Assembly: GCA_001695595.3 (NCBI GenBank)
Contig: MBPM02000058.1
Coordinates: forward strand, 468,608 to 532,607
Source: Plasmopara viticola
Lineage: Eukaryota; Oomycota; Peronosporomycetes; Peronosporales; Peronosporaceae
Length of the DNA: 64,000 bases
Direction: 5' to 3'
The notes beneath the pieces were generated by a model, which did no database searches, was not told the origin of the DNA, and was given only the letters and a program-made list of their open reading frames with translations. This document shows, piece by piece, positions 35,949 to 47,726 of the stretch (position 1 is the first letter of the stretch; every line of letters begins with the position of its first letter). The position numbers were made by a program, and so were the translations under genes.

Positions 35949-38910
35949 CAGGCGGTGTAAACTGTACTATCTCGCCTTCTGCTGCCCTAATCAGATCGCT
36001 AGGGTTTACACAATTCCGATTTTCGCTGCTTCTATTGGCGCCGCTTATCAAGGTTTGAAAGATGACAAGGACAATACGCAGCCGATGAGTTGCATGTGAA
36101 GGGAGAAGCTGCGGTCTTTGTTTCGTGAACAATGTGTTTCTAAGTAATTTATTTTCCCCCTCACCCAGCGGTCATATTCGGTGGTAGTGTAAGACACGTA
36201 AAAAGGCTTCTGCATCGAATGAGACAATGCTGCAAACCGCTGAGGACACGAAATTTGTTTCTGCTTGTGTGTATATTAGCGCGTACACCGAGGTCGACAA
36301 GACGGATGTTTGTTGATCTTAATGGCGGTCATTCGTTCAGTCTTAGCGTTACCATATACTTGCGTCGCACCCATTCTGCATTTTTTTTTACCGTGCGGGT
36401 CGATAACGTTCCATGGCATACACAAAGACTGCTCTGTGGTCTCACTTGGATTGCCGTTTAGTGTGTAGAATTGAGAAGACGCTTTTGCCATCAGGTAATA
36501 AAGACAACGGATTCTCTCCCTTTGCAGCTGCTCATATTTGTCGCATGGACGTCATGTCGTGTGGACCATATGTAGATGGTTTATGCGACCAATGGTGCGG
36601 CATTGGACCACACGACAGGTACATGGAATCTAACGAGTTTGCGTTATCAAGAATTTACTACCGGCATTCCAAGTAAACGAAAGCTTTACAAACATAGATA
36701 GTCTACCAGAATTTTAATTCGCCTCTTTTCTTTCACATCTTGTCGCTCTCATGTGGTCGTTACCCAGATTGGTTGGCAAACTATCTAAGTAAATAGGATT
36801 CTGCAGCTCAAGCACGACCAGGAGCCCACTATTCTTTTCGCACTGCAAGTGGTGAAGCATGCGTCGATCGTGCGGTTTCATTCTCATTCTAGCTACATTC
36901 CTGGCCACTGGTCACGGCGAACCCAAACAAAAGGCTATTGCTAGCCAACATCCCTTACCATCAAGAAATCCTGTTATTCGCACTGGTCACGAAGACCCTA
37001 CCCATCGTGGTTCCCGAGATCATTAACGACAAGGCGGGGAGTTAGCGTCGTGGAATCCACCGTTAAACCATGCAAGCAAGACAAGTTGACTCGCCATGTC
37101 CCATTCAACATGAGCAGAATAAAGCAATCATTTTATCGGTAAAACACCCTACACGATACGGAAAATCGTACTGTTTTAGTAACAAAAACAATACAATGTT
37201 CTTTTGACTTGGCTTACTCTTTCAACTCAGTTGCTTAATTCTTTGATGGCGAAAATACCGCGGTCTGAAATACAATTTCGTCTTGTCGTTATGACTCGGT
37301 CAAGTTACACCGGGGAAGTCCGTGTGCTGCCTATAGTTTCAACTCTTAAAGTATGGTAAGTAAAGATCTAGGGGCCGTTTCGCAATTAAAATTGGCGCTT
37401 CTCCTTGCGTGTCGAGGTAGGGTCTGCTTGTATTTTCGGCAAGGCTAGCACACTCAGGTAAGATATACCCGTTCCAGACGTGCTAGTACCAAATTGCTTT
37501 CTATGTTTTGTGGCCAGATTTCTTCAAGTTACAGGGGTCAGCTTTGCTTTATAATGTAAACGAACCGCAAGTGATTTGGTGAGAGTATACGAGCTGACGG
37601 CATTGCCACCAGCCAGTACTTACATGCAAGAATGACGCACTTTGTATTCAATACCGCGGTATTCCACACACATCAATCGCTTTACTTAGAAGTTATGACA
37701 CGTTTCCGTATGTCATAATACTAGTGTGTTATTGCCCGTCTCATCTAAATTAGGCGAGCAGTATGAAAAAGCCTTAATTTGAGAGCGACTCAGTTTCCAG
37801 TACACCATTTCAATTTGACAGCTAGCGCAATGGTTCCCGTGTCTTAAAAGAAGTGAAAGCAGACAGTAATTTGATGTTATGTTATGCAACTGCGTCTTCC
37901 TTTAAGTTACGATCGTAAATGAATAGCGTCCTAAGTAAAAGACAGTTATCTTAATCACTGCATCAGCTTTAGCAGCTAAACCACCTTAAAGATTTTGTTG
38001 ACCGTTTCTAAAACTGAACCGAAAACGAAAATTCTGATAGCAATATGTTGTAGAATCACAGCATTGTGCATTGGCGCAATATGTGGTATACCATCTGATG
38101 GCGCTTCCACCAAGTGATGATAAATTTAAAGGCTCTCACGGTCGCATTGATCACTGTTGTGACTAAACTCGGACACACAGCTTACTAGACGACAGCCGAG
38201 GGCTGCTTTAAGCCGATTCGATAATGTTTTGAGACTGCAGCTTTATTTTGCAGTACTGTCAACCTTTGAGTCCATTATGGCTCCTGATTAATGTGCGATT
38301 AAGAGGTGTCCGAGTGCTAGTATGTTGCTTGTCGCGCTTTGACACAGTACTTTGCGTCGAGCCATTTAAAAATATTCAATTATGAAAATTGCTTACGCTT
38401 TGGCTTTTCAAGTGCACACTGCACAGTGTTTATACACCCTTTTTATTATGGAGTCACTACAGTATTCGTTCACCACCCCATATCCCCACTTTTTGTGGCA
38501 CGCCAACACCATCTTCTCGGTATTCAATTGACTGTTGATACACACACACACACACAAAAGTTGATATGTAGAAAAGCAGCGCGATCCGGTGGAAGTCGGA
38601 GTAAAAACTCAAGACGAAGGAGGAGCTGAAGCCAAGTTTGTGATGACCAAATACGACGCAGAGGAGGAAGAACATGCGGTAGGGCTGCAGACCGCACAGG
38701 ACGCACAACGAACCCACCGACAGTTGGGCACTCAGAGCTTTGGCTAGGTGAGAAGTTCCTATTACCAAGTCGGATTGCGTACCAGATCAAGAGATTTCAT
38801 GAAGTATGTTTACACGAGATACAGAGTAAATCTCGAGACATTCGAACAACAACTCGCAAAGATCAACGGAAAGCTCGTCGTAAATACGCATTGACCGAGA
38901 GTTGATACGC
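35596..38910 (+). repeat. Array unit 12 (type B)
   Basis: 3,315 bp. It carries many private substitutions, for example tggaacctctta, gttccatggcat and atcaaggtttg, and a loss of atcaaa near 36,521, so it is one of the more diverged units. Confidence 0.95.
36859..37026 (+). CDS. Secreted small peptide ORF (unit 12 copy)
   Basis: Two substitutions relative to unit 1, and both are silent in this frame: codon 8 ATC to ATT (Ile) and codon 39 GTC to GTT (Val). The second would change Ser to Leu in the overlapping alternative frame. This unit is otherwise rich in private changes, so silent-only change here is mildly in favour of this frame being the constrained one. Confidence 0.57.
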   Translation: MRRSCGFILILATFLATGHGEPKQKAIASQHPLPSRNPVIRTGHEDPTHRGSRDH

Positions 38911-39260
38911 AGTGGCTGGCTTTACAAGCAGGCGAATGTCATGTACGTATATGAAGAAGAATCTTAATTGCGCGAATGTGAATCAACTTGAGAGTTTTCA
39001 GAAAATGGTGGTAACGACGATATTTTGTACTGGTTAAGAGAACGAGCGTAGCAACAGGAGGGTAGTGGGTATCGCTGCAATTGCAATTTTGACAAGCCAC
39101 GTGGAGAGATGCAGTTGCAGGATGGCATGCTGTCTAAACGCTTTTTAAAGATGAAACCAAGCGAACGTTCTGTTTTAAGGTAGCTGATGAAGAATATTTT
39201 TTGTCTGTTCTGGATCAAGCAACGACGCGAGCACCTGGAACCTCTTACTGCAGAGTTTAG
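38560..39260 (+). pseudogene. Decayed PH-domain gene (unit 12/13 boundary)
   Basis: Two bases lost in agcgcgatccgg upstream of the acidic segment, and three bases lost in the gcaacgacgcg run near 39,220. The FCFKV strand is present. Confidence 0.47.
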
Positions 39261-39902
39261 CAGGCGGTGTAAACTGTACTATCTCGCCTTTTGCTGCCCT
39301 AATCAGATCGCTAGGGTTTACACAATTCCGATTTTCGCTGCTTCTATTGGCGCCGCTGATCAAGGCTTGAAAGATGACAAGGACAATACGCAGCCGACGA
39401 GTTGCATGTGAAGGGAGAAGCTGCGGTCTTTGTTTCGTGAACAATGTGTTTCTAAGTAATTTATTTTCGCACTCACCCAGCGGTCATATTCGGTGGTAGT
39501 GTAAGACACGTAAAAAGGCTTCTGCATCGAATGAGACAATGCTGCAAACCGCTGATGACACGAAATTTGTTTCTGCTTGTGTGTATATTAGCGCGTACAC
39601 CGAGGTCGACAAGACGGATGTTTGTTGATCTTAATGGCGGTCATTCGTTCAGTCTTAGCGTTACCATATACTTGCGTCGCACCCATTCTGCATTTTTTTT
39701 TACCGTGCGGGTCGATAACGTTCCATTGCATACACAAAGACTGCTCTCTGGTCTCACTTGGCTTGCCGTTTAGTGTGTAGAATTGAGAAGACGCGTTTGC
39801 CATCAGGTAATAAAGACAACGGATTCTCTCCCTTATCAAAGCAGCTGCTCATATTTGTCGCATGGACGTCTTGTCGTGTGGACCATATGTAGATGGTTTA
39901 TG

Positions 39903-39907
39903 CGACC
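39903..39907. repeat. Target-site duplication CGACC, left copy (copia-1)
   Basis: cgacc directly precedes the 5' LTR and recurs after the 3' LTR. Uninterrupted units have it once (tatgcgaccaatgg). Confidence 0.95.
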
Positions 39908-40055
39908 TGTTAACATTACACCGCTGAATGCATGTTGAACAGGTGGATGGCTTCACAGTAATTACAAGTACGTCACAATTAGTAATTACATATGGTAGCC
40001 GTTCATTGGTCAGGATAAATATATATTCACTTCGGTTTTTACTTTCTTCTCAACA
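39908..40055 (+). repeat. Copia-1 5' LTR, 148 bp
   Basis: Begins TGTTAACA and ends TCTCAACA, so it has canonical TG...CA ends with TGTT/AACA inverted termini. A TATA-like run, ggataaatatatattc, near 40,013-40,028 is a likely promoter element. Very short for an LTR. Confidence 0.95.
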
Positions 40056-40068
40056 GGTTAACAGCCGC
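40056..40068 (+). other. Copia-1 primer-binding site
   Basis: ggttaacagccgc directly abuts the 5' LTR. It resembles, with two mismatches in the middle, the complement of the initiator tRNA-Met anticodon arm (GGTTATGAGCCC). This fits the half-tRNA priming known for Drosophila copia. Confidence 0.55.
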
Positions 40069-40097
40069 AACAAGCTCAAACAACGTTCTCGCCCAAT

Positions 40098-43000
40098 ATG
40101 AACAAGCGCACCGAAGTCCTCCTAGGAAGTGGTAACTATTACCACTGGGAGTTTAACATGAGGATGACCCTGGCGCGGAAGGGTCTCCTGGGACACATCA
40201 TGGCCGTCAAGGAAGAGAAGGACGTCACGGAGGCGTGGCTGGTTAATGATGCCAAGGCGCTAGGCATCATTTCTCAAGGCGTTGAGATCCAGCACCAGAC
40301 CAAGATTCGGTCGGCTACGCGTGCTATGGAGGCGTGGGGAACCCTCCGCGTTTTTTACAATCGCTCGACGCTTCACAATCGTGTTGTGATGACTCGTCGT
40401 CTACATGAGTTCAAGATGGAAAGTGGAACAAGCATGGCATAGCATCTGGACTCTTTTGACGAGCTAGTAGTGGGACTACAGACTACGGGAGAGCAAATTG
40501 ATGAGTCACGCCAGCTGGTGGTACTTCTCAGCAGTCTACCTTCGGAGTACGACTTGATTTCGTCGATTGTGGAAAATGCAAGGGACATTTCGTTGATAGA
40601 AGTCAAGGAGAAGCTGCTCAAAGAGTCGGAGAAGCTGCAGAGGAAAGAAGCTACAGAGAAAGCGTTTCGCGTAAATGGAAATGGAAATGCTAGAAGATTA
40701 AAAGGTGGACGGGACAATGGACGAAAGGGTGGTCCTCCACGCAATAACGGCGGATTCAAGGGCAAGTGCTTCAACTGTGACCAGTTTGGACACATGAAGC
40801 GGAACTGCCCGGCCGGTAAAAGATTCAACAGCGACGACACGGTGTTTGCTGCTGGTAAAGGGAAGTCATCAGGATGGCTGATTGACAGTGGAGCAACTTC
40901 CCACATGACCCCACACAGAAAGGACTTGTTTGATTACAAGGGCCTAGAAGCTAGCATCGAAGTTACGATTGCAGACGGGAAGAAGTTGCTTGTCAAAGGA
41001 GCCGGCACGGTAAAATTGACTGGTTTGAACGGAATGAGGATTCGTATGGTTGAAGTTCTGCACATTCCCGGACTCGACATAAGGTTGCTGTCAGTTGGCA
41101 AGTTGGCAGAGCGTGGCATGAGTGTGGAATTCTCGCGTTCGTCATGTGTCATTTGGAACAAGAAGCAAGCAATTGCGTCGGGCACAAAAGTTGGAAAGTC
41201 GTATTTTCTTGACTGTGAGCAAGAAGAAGCATGTCTCGTTGAATATACCGGGGCTGACAATCAGTGGGAGCTTTGGCATGCACGCATGGGGCACCCCAGC
41301 AAGGATGCGCTGATCAGGACACAGCGATTGACTAATGGTATCCCAATTATCAAGCAAAGTGTGGAAAAGTTGTGTGCCGGGTGTTTGAAGGGCAAGCAGA
41401 CGATCACGGAGTTTCCGTCTCGTTCAATGACAAAGACGACACGTGTGTTGGAGCGTGTTCACACAGATGTCATGGGGCCAATGCGAACTATCTCGAAGGG
41501 TGGTGCCAAATACATTCTCACGTTTGTGGATGACTTTTCACGATATGTTGCAATTTTTCTGATCAAGAGCAAGAGTGAAGTTGCTGGCAAGTTCAAGGAG
41601 TTTCTGACATTATACGAAAACCAGTGGGGTGCACGACTAAGATGTTTGCGATCCGACAACGGAACCGAGTTCGTAAACAAGAAAATGGCAGGAATATGTC
41701 AAGAGAACGGCATTGTACACCAGCGCTCCGTCCCCTACAGCCCGCAGCAGAACGGAGTAGCGGAGCGTATGAACAGGACAATTATGGAGAAAGCCCGCAG
41801 CATGTTACACTACAAGAGCGTATCGACGGAATGGTGGGCGGAAGCGGTAAATACAGCGGTTTATTTAATTAATCGCTCCAGCAATACGGTCCATCCTCAC
41901 ACCACGCCGTATGAGCTAGTTTTCAAAATGGAGCCTCGAATGGATCACCTGCGCGTATTTGGTTCGCAAGGCTACGCTCATATTGACGATGTGAAACGGA
42001 CCAAACTGGAACCCAAGAGTTTCTAGTGTATGTTTCTTGGCTATGCAGAGAATGTCAAGGGCTATCGCGTGTTTGACTTGGAGAATGCCAAGATTAAAGT
42101 GACCCGCTCTGTAAAGTTGGATGAGCGTGAGGTGGGCGGCATCTACGACACGCAAGAGCTTACGCCGAAAACAATTGTTCAAGTAGTTAAGGATGGTGAT
42201 GAAGTCAATGTTCAGCATCAAGTGGATCGACAGTCAGTTCCGGACGATCCCATGGGAGCTGTCGAAGAGACAGTCGAGGATGTCAATATGGAGGATGTAA
42301 ATCGTACGCCAAGCGCAGTTGTACAGCGGCTAATGCCTTCTGAGAGCCCTGTACGAAACGGGCTTGAGCTAACGGAGTATCATCAACCTTCCCAAGTGCA
42401 ACAAGAAGATAGTTTGGTCTTTCGGCCTGAATTGGAGCGAACACGAGTAAGACGTGAGCCAGTGCTTATGCTAAGAAACGGTTCCGATGGTGGAGAGTCA
42501 ACAGAAGGAAGTGAGGGCCCACCGACTCCAAAGCGTGCTAGGATTGACGAAGATGGACTAATTGCGGAAGCCTTTCTTGCCTACGCTGTGAATATTGACG
42601 ATGATATGGACTCACCGACTACTTATACTCAAGCAATGGCAAGCGACGATGCAATGAAATGGCGTGAAGCAATGGATGCTGAGCTTCGCTCTCACGAAGA
42701 GAATAAAACGTGGACATTGCAGCCACGAGGGGAGATTGGACGCACAATTGGATCACGATGGGTATTTGCCAAAAAGCGTGATCAGAATGGCGCTATCGTG
42801 CGATACAAGGCACGACTAGTCGCGAAAGGTTTCAAGCAGAAGTATGGCGTTGACTTTTTCGAGACATATTCCCCGGTTGCCAACATGAATTCGATCCGAA
42901 TAATTCTCGCGGTATGTGTTGAATGTGGCTATCAAATGGAACAGCTGGACGTCGACACGGCTTTTCTTAATAGCGTGTTGACGGACAACGTTTTTATGGA

Positions 43001-44192
43001 AGTTCCGCTTGGTGTCGACAATGCTCAAGGAAACATATGTCAACTAAACAAGGCTATTTACGGACTTAAGCAAGCCGCGAGTGCCTGGAACAAGACAATA
43101 CATCGTGTCTTCATCAGGAATGGCTTTAAGAGTTGCGGAGCAGATCAATGTGTTTATGTCAAGAGAACTAAAGAAGGTTTTGCTTACGTTGGACTATATG
43201 TGGACGACATGATTATCGCAGCAAGAAGCAGCAAAGAATTAAATCAAGTAAAGGGAGTACTCAAGAATGCTTTCAAGATGAAGGAGCTTGGTCAGGCGGA
43301 ATTTATTTTGGGTATGGAAATTGATCACGACAGGTCAGCTGGAATTTTGATGATCAAACAGACTCGCTACATCGATGACGTGGTCAAGCGATTCGGTCAA
43401 CAAGATGCCAAAAGTGTTGAAAACCCTTGCGTATCAGGATTGAAGCTGTCGTCAAAGCAGTCACCCACAACGGATGAGGAACGGTCGACAATGCGATCAA
43501 AGCCTTATCGCTCTTTGATTGGATGCTTGCTGTACATAACGACATGCACTCGGCCTGATATTGCTTACGTGGTGACGCAGCTATCACGTTTTCTGGAGAA
43601 CCCAGGACTACAACATTGGAGCGCAGCAATTCGAGTAGTACGGTATCTGAAGACCACGCGTCAAATCGGTATCGTCTACCGAGGAACTGGAAGCGTTACG
43701 GTCAAGGCATACTCGGATGCAGATTGGGGCAGCAACACGGATGACAGACGCTCGGTCTCGGGAATTATGGTCATGATTGCAAGCGCACCAGTGGTATTCA
43801 AGTCGAAGTACCAGCGGACAGTTGCGCTGAGCTCAGCGGAAGCTGAGTATATGGCTCTCAGCTTATGCACACAAGAAGTTCTTTGGACGCGGGCAATGCT
43901 AAAGGACATGGGTCACGAGCAAGTTGAAGGCACACAGGTTTGGGAAGACAACCAGGGTGCGATTGCGTTAGCCAATAACGCCGGATACCATGCTAGGACG
44001 AAGCATGTGGACATCAAGCACCACTTTATTCGTGAGAACGTGCAAGAAGGACTGTTGAAGATCGAATATATCGACACGAAGAGTCAGCTTGCAGATATGC
44101 TGACGAAGGCAGTTGGGACCAAGATGCTTAAGTATCTGCGCGAAGCCACAGGAATCAAGACCAAGTCAGCAACAAAGGACACACAGCATTAG
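40098..44192 (+). pseudogene. Copia-1 gag-pol polyprotein, two in-frame TAG stops
   Basis: One frame of 1,364 codons without frameshift, interrupted by TAG at codon 115 (40440-40442, in gag) and codon 643 (42024-42026, after integrase). Order: gag, with a CCHC knuckle CFNCDQFGHMKRNC at 224-237; aspartic protease WLIDSGATSHM with catalytic Asp263; GAG-pre-integrase, LWHARMGH; integrase with Asp457, Asp520 and Glu556, the last two separated by 35 residues (DD35E); reverse transcriptase with YVDD at 1034-1037; RNase H with Asp1207 and LSSAEAEYMAL. All catalytic residues I can check are kept. The product would make the capsid, cut itself, copy RNA to DNA and integrate. Start chosen at the first ATG after the primer site; the length is normal for a copia polyprotein. 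The two stops are single-base changes away from sense codons. Natural readthrough is possible but unsupported. Confidence 0.93.
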
Positions 44193-44205
44193 CGGTGAGT
44201 GGGAG
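44193..44205 (+). other. Copia-1 polypurine tract
   Basis: cggtgagtgggag lies between the gag-pol stop and the 3' LTR, the place where plus-strand priming occurs in LTR elements. It is only moderately purine-pure. Confidence 0.6.
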
Positions 44206-44351
44206 TGTTAACATTACACCGCTGAATGCATGTTGAACAGGTGGATGGCTTCACAGTAATTACAAGTACGTCACAATTAGTAATTACATATGGTTGCCGT
44301 TCATTGGTCAGGATAAATATATTCACTTCGGTTTTTACTTTCTTCTCAACA
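44206..44351 (+). repeat. Copia-1 3' LTR, 146 bp
   Basis: Matches the 5' LTR apart from tatggttgccg against tatggtagccg and loss of one AT in aaatatattc. Confidence 0.95.
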
Positions 44352-44356
44352 CGACC
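44352..44356. repeat. Target-site duplication CGACC, right copy (copia-1)
   Basis: Directly follows the 3' LTR and continues into aatggtgcgcc of array unit 13. Confidence 0.95.
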
Positions 44357-44624
44357 AATGGTGCGCCATTGGACCACGCGACAGGTACATAGAATCTAAC
44401 GAGTTTGCGTTATCAAGAATTTACTACCGGCATTCCAAGTAAACGAAAGTTTTACAAACATAGATAGTCTACCAGAATTTTAATTCGCCTCTTTTCTTTC
44501 ACATCTTGTCGCTCTCATGTGGTCGTTACCCAGATTGGTTGGCAAACTATCTAAGTAAATAGGATTCTGCAGCTCAAGCACGACCAGGAGCCCACTATTC
44601 TTTTCGCACTGCAAGTGGTGAAGC

Positions 44625-44831
44625 GTGCGTCGATCGTGCGGTTTCATCCTCATTCTAGCTTCATTCCTGGCCATTGCCACGGCGAACTCAAACAAAAGGC
44701 TATTGCTAGCCAACATCCCTTACCATCAAGAAATCCTGTCATTCGCACTGGTCACGAAGACCCTACCCATCGTGGTTCCCGAGATCATTAACGACAAGGC
44801 GGGGAGTAAGCGTCGTGGAATCCATCGTTAA
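44625..44831 (+). pseudogene. Aberrant secreted-peptide copy (unit 13): GTG start, shifted frame, 68 codons
   Basis: This copy lies 274 bp right of copia-1. It has GTG where all others have ATG. A cluster of changes between 44,660 and 44,690 includes a net one-base loss (ccattgccacgg against ccactggtcacgg). The loss throws translation into another frame, which stays open to a TAA at 44,829-44,831, giving 68 codons. In this form residues 7-20 run into A18-T19-A20, a very typical signal-peptidase site. The following NSNKRLLLAN begins a more hydrophobic, helix-like tail. The 11-bp internal direct repeat of the other copies is missing. It could be the older form of the gene whose ATG was later lost, or a private decay product. 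The RLLL at 25-28 only faintly resembles an RxLR motif and I do not call it one. Confidence 0.45.
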
Positions 44832-46321
44832 ACCATGCAAGCAAGACAAGTTGACTCGCCATGTCCCATTCAACATGAGCAGAATAAAGCAATCATTTTA
44901 TCGGTAAAATACCCTACACGATACGGAAAATCGTACTGCTTTAGTAACAAAAACAATACAATGTTCTTGTGAATTGGCTTACTCTTTCGACTCAGTTGCT
45001 TAATTCTTTGATGGCGAAAAATACCGCGGTCTGAGATTCAATTTCGTCTTGTCGTTATGACTCGGTCAAGTTTACTTCGGGGAAGTCCGTGTGCTGTCTA
45101 TAGTTTCAACTCTAAAAGTATGGTAAGTAAAGATCTAGGGGCCGTTTCGCAATTAAAATTGGCGCTTCTCCTTGCGTGTCGAGGTAGGGTCTGCTTGTAT
45201 TTTCGGCAAGGCTAGCACACTCAGGTAAGATATACCCGTTCCAGACGTGCTAGTACCAAATTGCTTTCTATGTTTTGTGGCCAGATTTCTTTAAGTTACA
45301 GGGGTCAGCTTTGCTTTATAATGTAAACGAACCGCAAGTGATTTGGTGAGAGTATACGAGCTGACGGCATTGCCACCAGCCAGTACTTACATGCAAGAAT
45401 GACGCACTTTGTATTCAATACCGCGGTATTTCACACACATCAATCGCGTTACTTAGAAGTTACGACACGTTTCCGTATGTCATAATACTAGTGTGTTATT
45501 GCCCGTCTCATCTAAATTAGGCGAGCAGTATGAAAAAGCCTTTTTTTGAGAGCGACTCAGTCCTCATTACACCATTTCAATTTGACAGCTAGCGCAATGG
45601 TTCCCGTGTCTTAAAAGAAGTGAAAGCAGACAGTCATTTGATGTTATGCTATGCAACTGCGTCTTCCTTTAAGTTACAATCGGAAATGAATAGCGTCCTA
45701 AGTAAACGACAGTTATCTTAATCATTGCATCAGCTTTAGCAGCTGTACCACCTTAAAGATTTTGTTGACCATTTCTAAAACTGAACCAGAAACGAAAATT
45801 CTGATAGCAATATGTTGTGGAATTACAGCATTGTGCATTGGCGCAATATGTAGTATACCATCTGATGGCGCTTCCACCAAGTGATGATAAATTCAAAGGC
45901 TCTCACGGTCGCATTGATCACTGTTGTGACTAAACTCGGACACACAGCTTACTAGACGACAGCCGAGGGCTGCTTTAAGCCGATTCGAGAATGTTTTGAG
46001 ACTGCAGCTTTATTTTGCAGTACTGTCAACCTTTGAGTCCATTATGGCTCCTGATTAATGTGCGATTAAGAGGTGTCCGAGTGCTAGTATGTTGCTTGTC
46101 GCGCTTTGACACAGTACTTTGCGTCGAGCCATTTAAAAATATTCAATTATAAAAATTGCTTACGCTTTGGCTTTTCAAGTGCACACCGCACAGTGTTTAT
46201 ACACCCTTTTTATTATGGAGTCACTACAGTATTCGTTCACCACCCCATATCCCCACTTTTTGTGGCACGCCAACACCATCTTCTCGGTATTCAATTGACT
46301 GTTGATACACACACACAAAAA

Positions 46322-47023
46322 GTTGAAATGTAGAAAAGCAGCGCGGATCCGGTGGAAGTCGGAGAAAAAACTCAAGACGAAGGAGGAGCTGAAGCCAAGT
46401 TTGTGATGACCAAATACGACGCAGAGGAGGAAGAACATGCGGTAGGGCTGCAGACCGCAGAGGACGCACAACGAACCCACCGACAGTTGGGCACTCAGAG
46501 CTTTGGCTAGGTGAGAAGTTCCTATTACCAAGTCGGATTGCGTACCAGATCAAGAGATTTCATGAAGTATGTTTACACGAGATACAGAGTAAATCTCGAG
46601 ACATTCGAACAACAACTCGCAAAGATCAACGGAAAGCTCGTCGTCAATACGCATTGACCGAGAGTTGATACGCAGTGGCTGGCTTTACAAGCAGGCGAAT
46701 GTCATGTACGTATATGAAGAAGAATCTTAATTGCGCGAATGTGAATCAACTTGAGAGTTTTCAGAAAATGGTGGTAACGACGATATTTTGTACTGGTTAA
46801 GAGAACGAGCGTAGCAACAGGAGGGTAGTGGGTATCGCTGCAATTGCAATTTTGACAAGCCACGTGGAGAGATGCAGTTGCAGGATGGCATGCTGTCTAA
46901 ACGCTTTTTAAAGATGAAACCAAGCGAACGTTCTGTTTAAAGGTAGCTGGTGAAGAATATTTTTTGTCTGTTCTGGATCAAGCAACGACGCGAGCACCTG
47001 GATCTGTTTACTGCAGAGTTTAG
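46322..47023 (+). pseudogene. Decayed PH-domain gene (unit 13/14 boundary)
   Basis: Shares the gcaacgacgcg shortening with the preceding copy. ggagaaaaaactc replaces ggagtaaaaactc. Confidence 0.47.
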
Positions 47024-47529
47024 CAGGCTGTGTAAATTGTACTATTTCGCCTTCTGCTGCCCTAATCAGATCGCTAGAGTTTACACAATTTCGATTTTCG
47101 CTGCTTCTATTGGCGCCGCTGATCAAGGCTTGAAAGATGACAAGGACAATACGCAGCCGACGAGTTGCATGTGAATGGAGAAGCTGCGGTCTTTGTTTCG
47201 TGAACAATGTGTCTCTAAGTAATTTATTTTCCCACTCACCCAGCGGTCATATTCGGTGGTAGTGTAAGACACGTAAAAAGGCTTCTGCATCGAATGAGAC
47301 AATGCTGCAAACCGTTGAGGACACGAAATTTGTTTCTGCTTGTGTGTATATTAGCGCGTACACCGAGGTCGACAAGACGGATGTTTGTTGATCTTAATGG
47401 CGGTCATTCGTTCAGTCTTGGCGTTACCATATACTTGCGTCGCACCCATTCTGCATTTTTTTTTACCGTGCGGGTCGATAACGTTCCATTGCATAACACA
47501 AAGACTGCTCTCTGGTCTCACTTGGATTA

Positions 47530-47534
47530 CCGTT
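47530..47534. repeat. Target-site duplication CCGTT, left copy (copia-2)
   Basis: ccgtt before the 5' LTR and again after the 3' LTR. Uninterrupted type B units read gattgccgtttagtg. Confidence 0.9.
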
Positions 47535-47714
47535 TGTAACGGCCTCTAATTGGGTGTCCCACAGTATGTGCCAACTTGACATATAAGAGAAATAGTCACA
47601 TTCTAGAATATCGAGACAGAAGAACACGTGGCTACAAGTGAGTAAGAGCCTATAGTTTGCTTTATTCCTATGAATTTTCTTTCCATTCTGCTCTGCGACA
47701 ATCAAATTGTTATA
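47535..47714 (+). repeat. Copia-2 5' LTR, 180 bp
   Basis: Begins TGTAACGGCC and ends TTGTTATA. TGTAAC pairs with the GTTA near the end, but the terminal dinucleotide is TA, not CA. The boundary is fixed by the TSD and by the primer site starting at the next base. acatataagag near 47,579 is a TATA-like element. Confidence 0.9.
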
Positions 47715-47726
47715 GGTTATGAGCCC
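47715..47726 (+). other. Copia-2 primer-binding site overlapping the gag start codon
   Basis: GGTTATGAGCCC directly follows the LTR. It is the exact complement of the anticodon arm of typical eukaryotic initiator tRNA-Met (GGGCTCATAACC), the internal half-tRNA primer used by Drosophila copia. The ATG at 47719-47721, which is the anticodon complement, is also the first codon of the gag frame. Confidence 0.8.

Larger units (their letters stand above)
39908..44351 (+). mobile_element. Copia-1: full-length Ty1/copia LTR retrotransposon
   Basis: 4,444 bp with two LTRs, a 5-bp target duplication (CGACC), a primer-binding site, a purine-rich tract and a single gag-pol region in the copia domain order: gag, protease, integrase, reverse transcriptase, RNase H. 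It was inserted into array unit 13; removing it with one TSD copy restores the unit sequence exactly. The LTRs differ by one substitution and a 2-bp indel in 148 bp, so the insertion is fairly recent. It is non-autonomous as it stands because of two in-frame stops. There is no env-like gene. Confidence 0.97.
38911..46673 (+). repeat. Array unit 13 (type B), split by copia-1
   Basis: 7,763 bp including the 4,444 bp copia-1 element and one copy of its 5 bp TSD, leaving about 3.31 kb of unit sequence. The right fragment resumes exactly where the left stops (tatgcgacc / aatggtgcg). The fragment right of the insertion holds the aberrant secreted-peptide copy. Confidence 0.95.

Noticed and set aside
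40373..40906. Antisense 177-codon ORF in copia-1 gag and similar antisense frames in copia-2 (47710-48732)
   Set aside because: They mirror strongly coding gag-pol sequence with recognisable catalytic motifs on the + strand; antisense openness follows from its codon use.
44685..44720. RxLR-type effector motif in the unit 13 variant (KRLLLAN)
   Set aside because: The fourth position is Leu, not Arg, there is no downstream EER, and the copy lacks an ATG. Not enough to call an RxLR effector.
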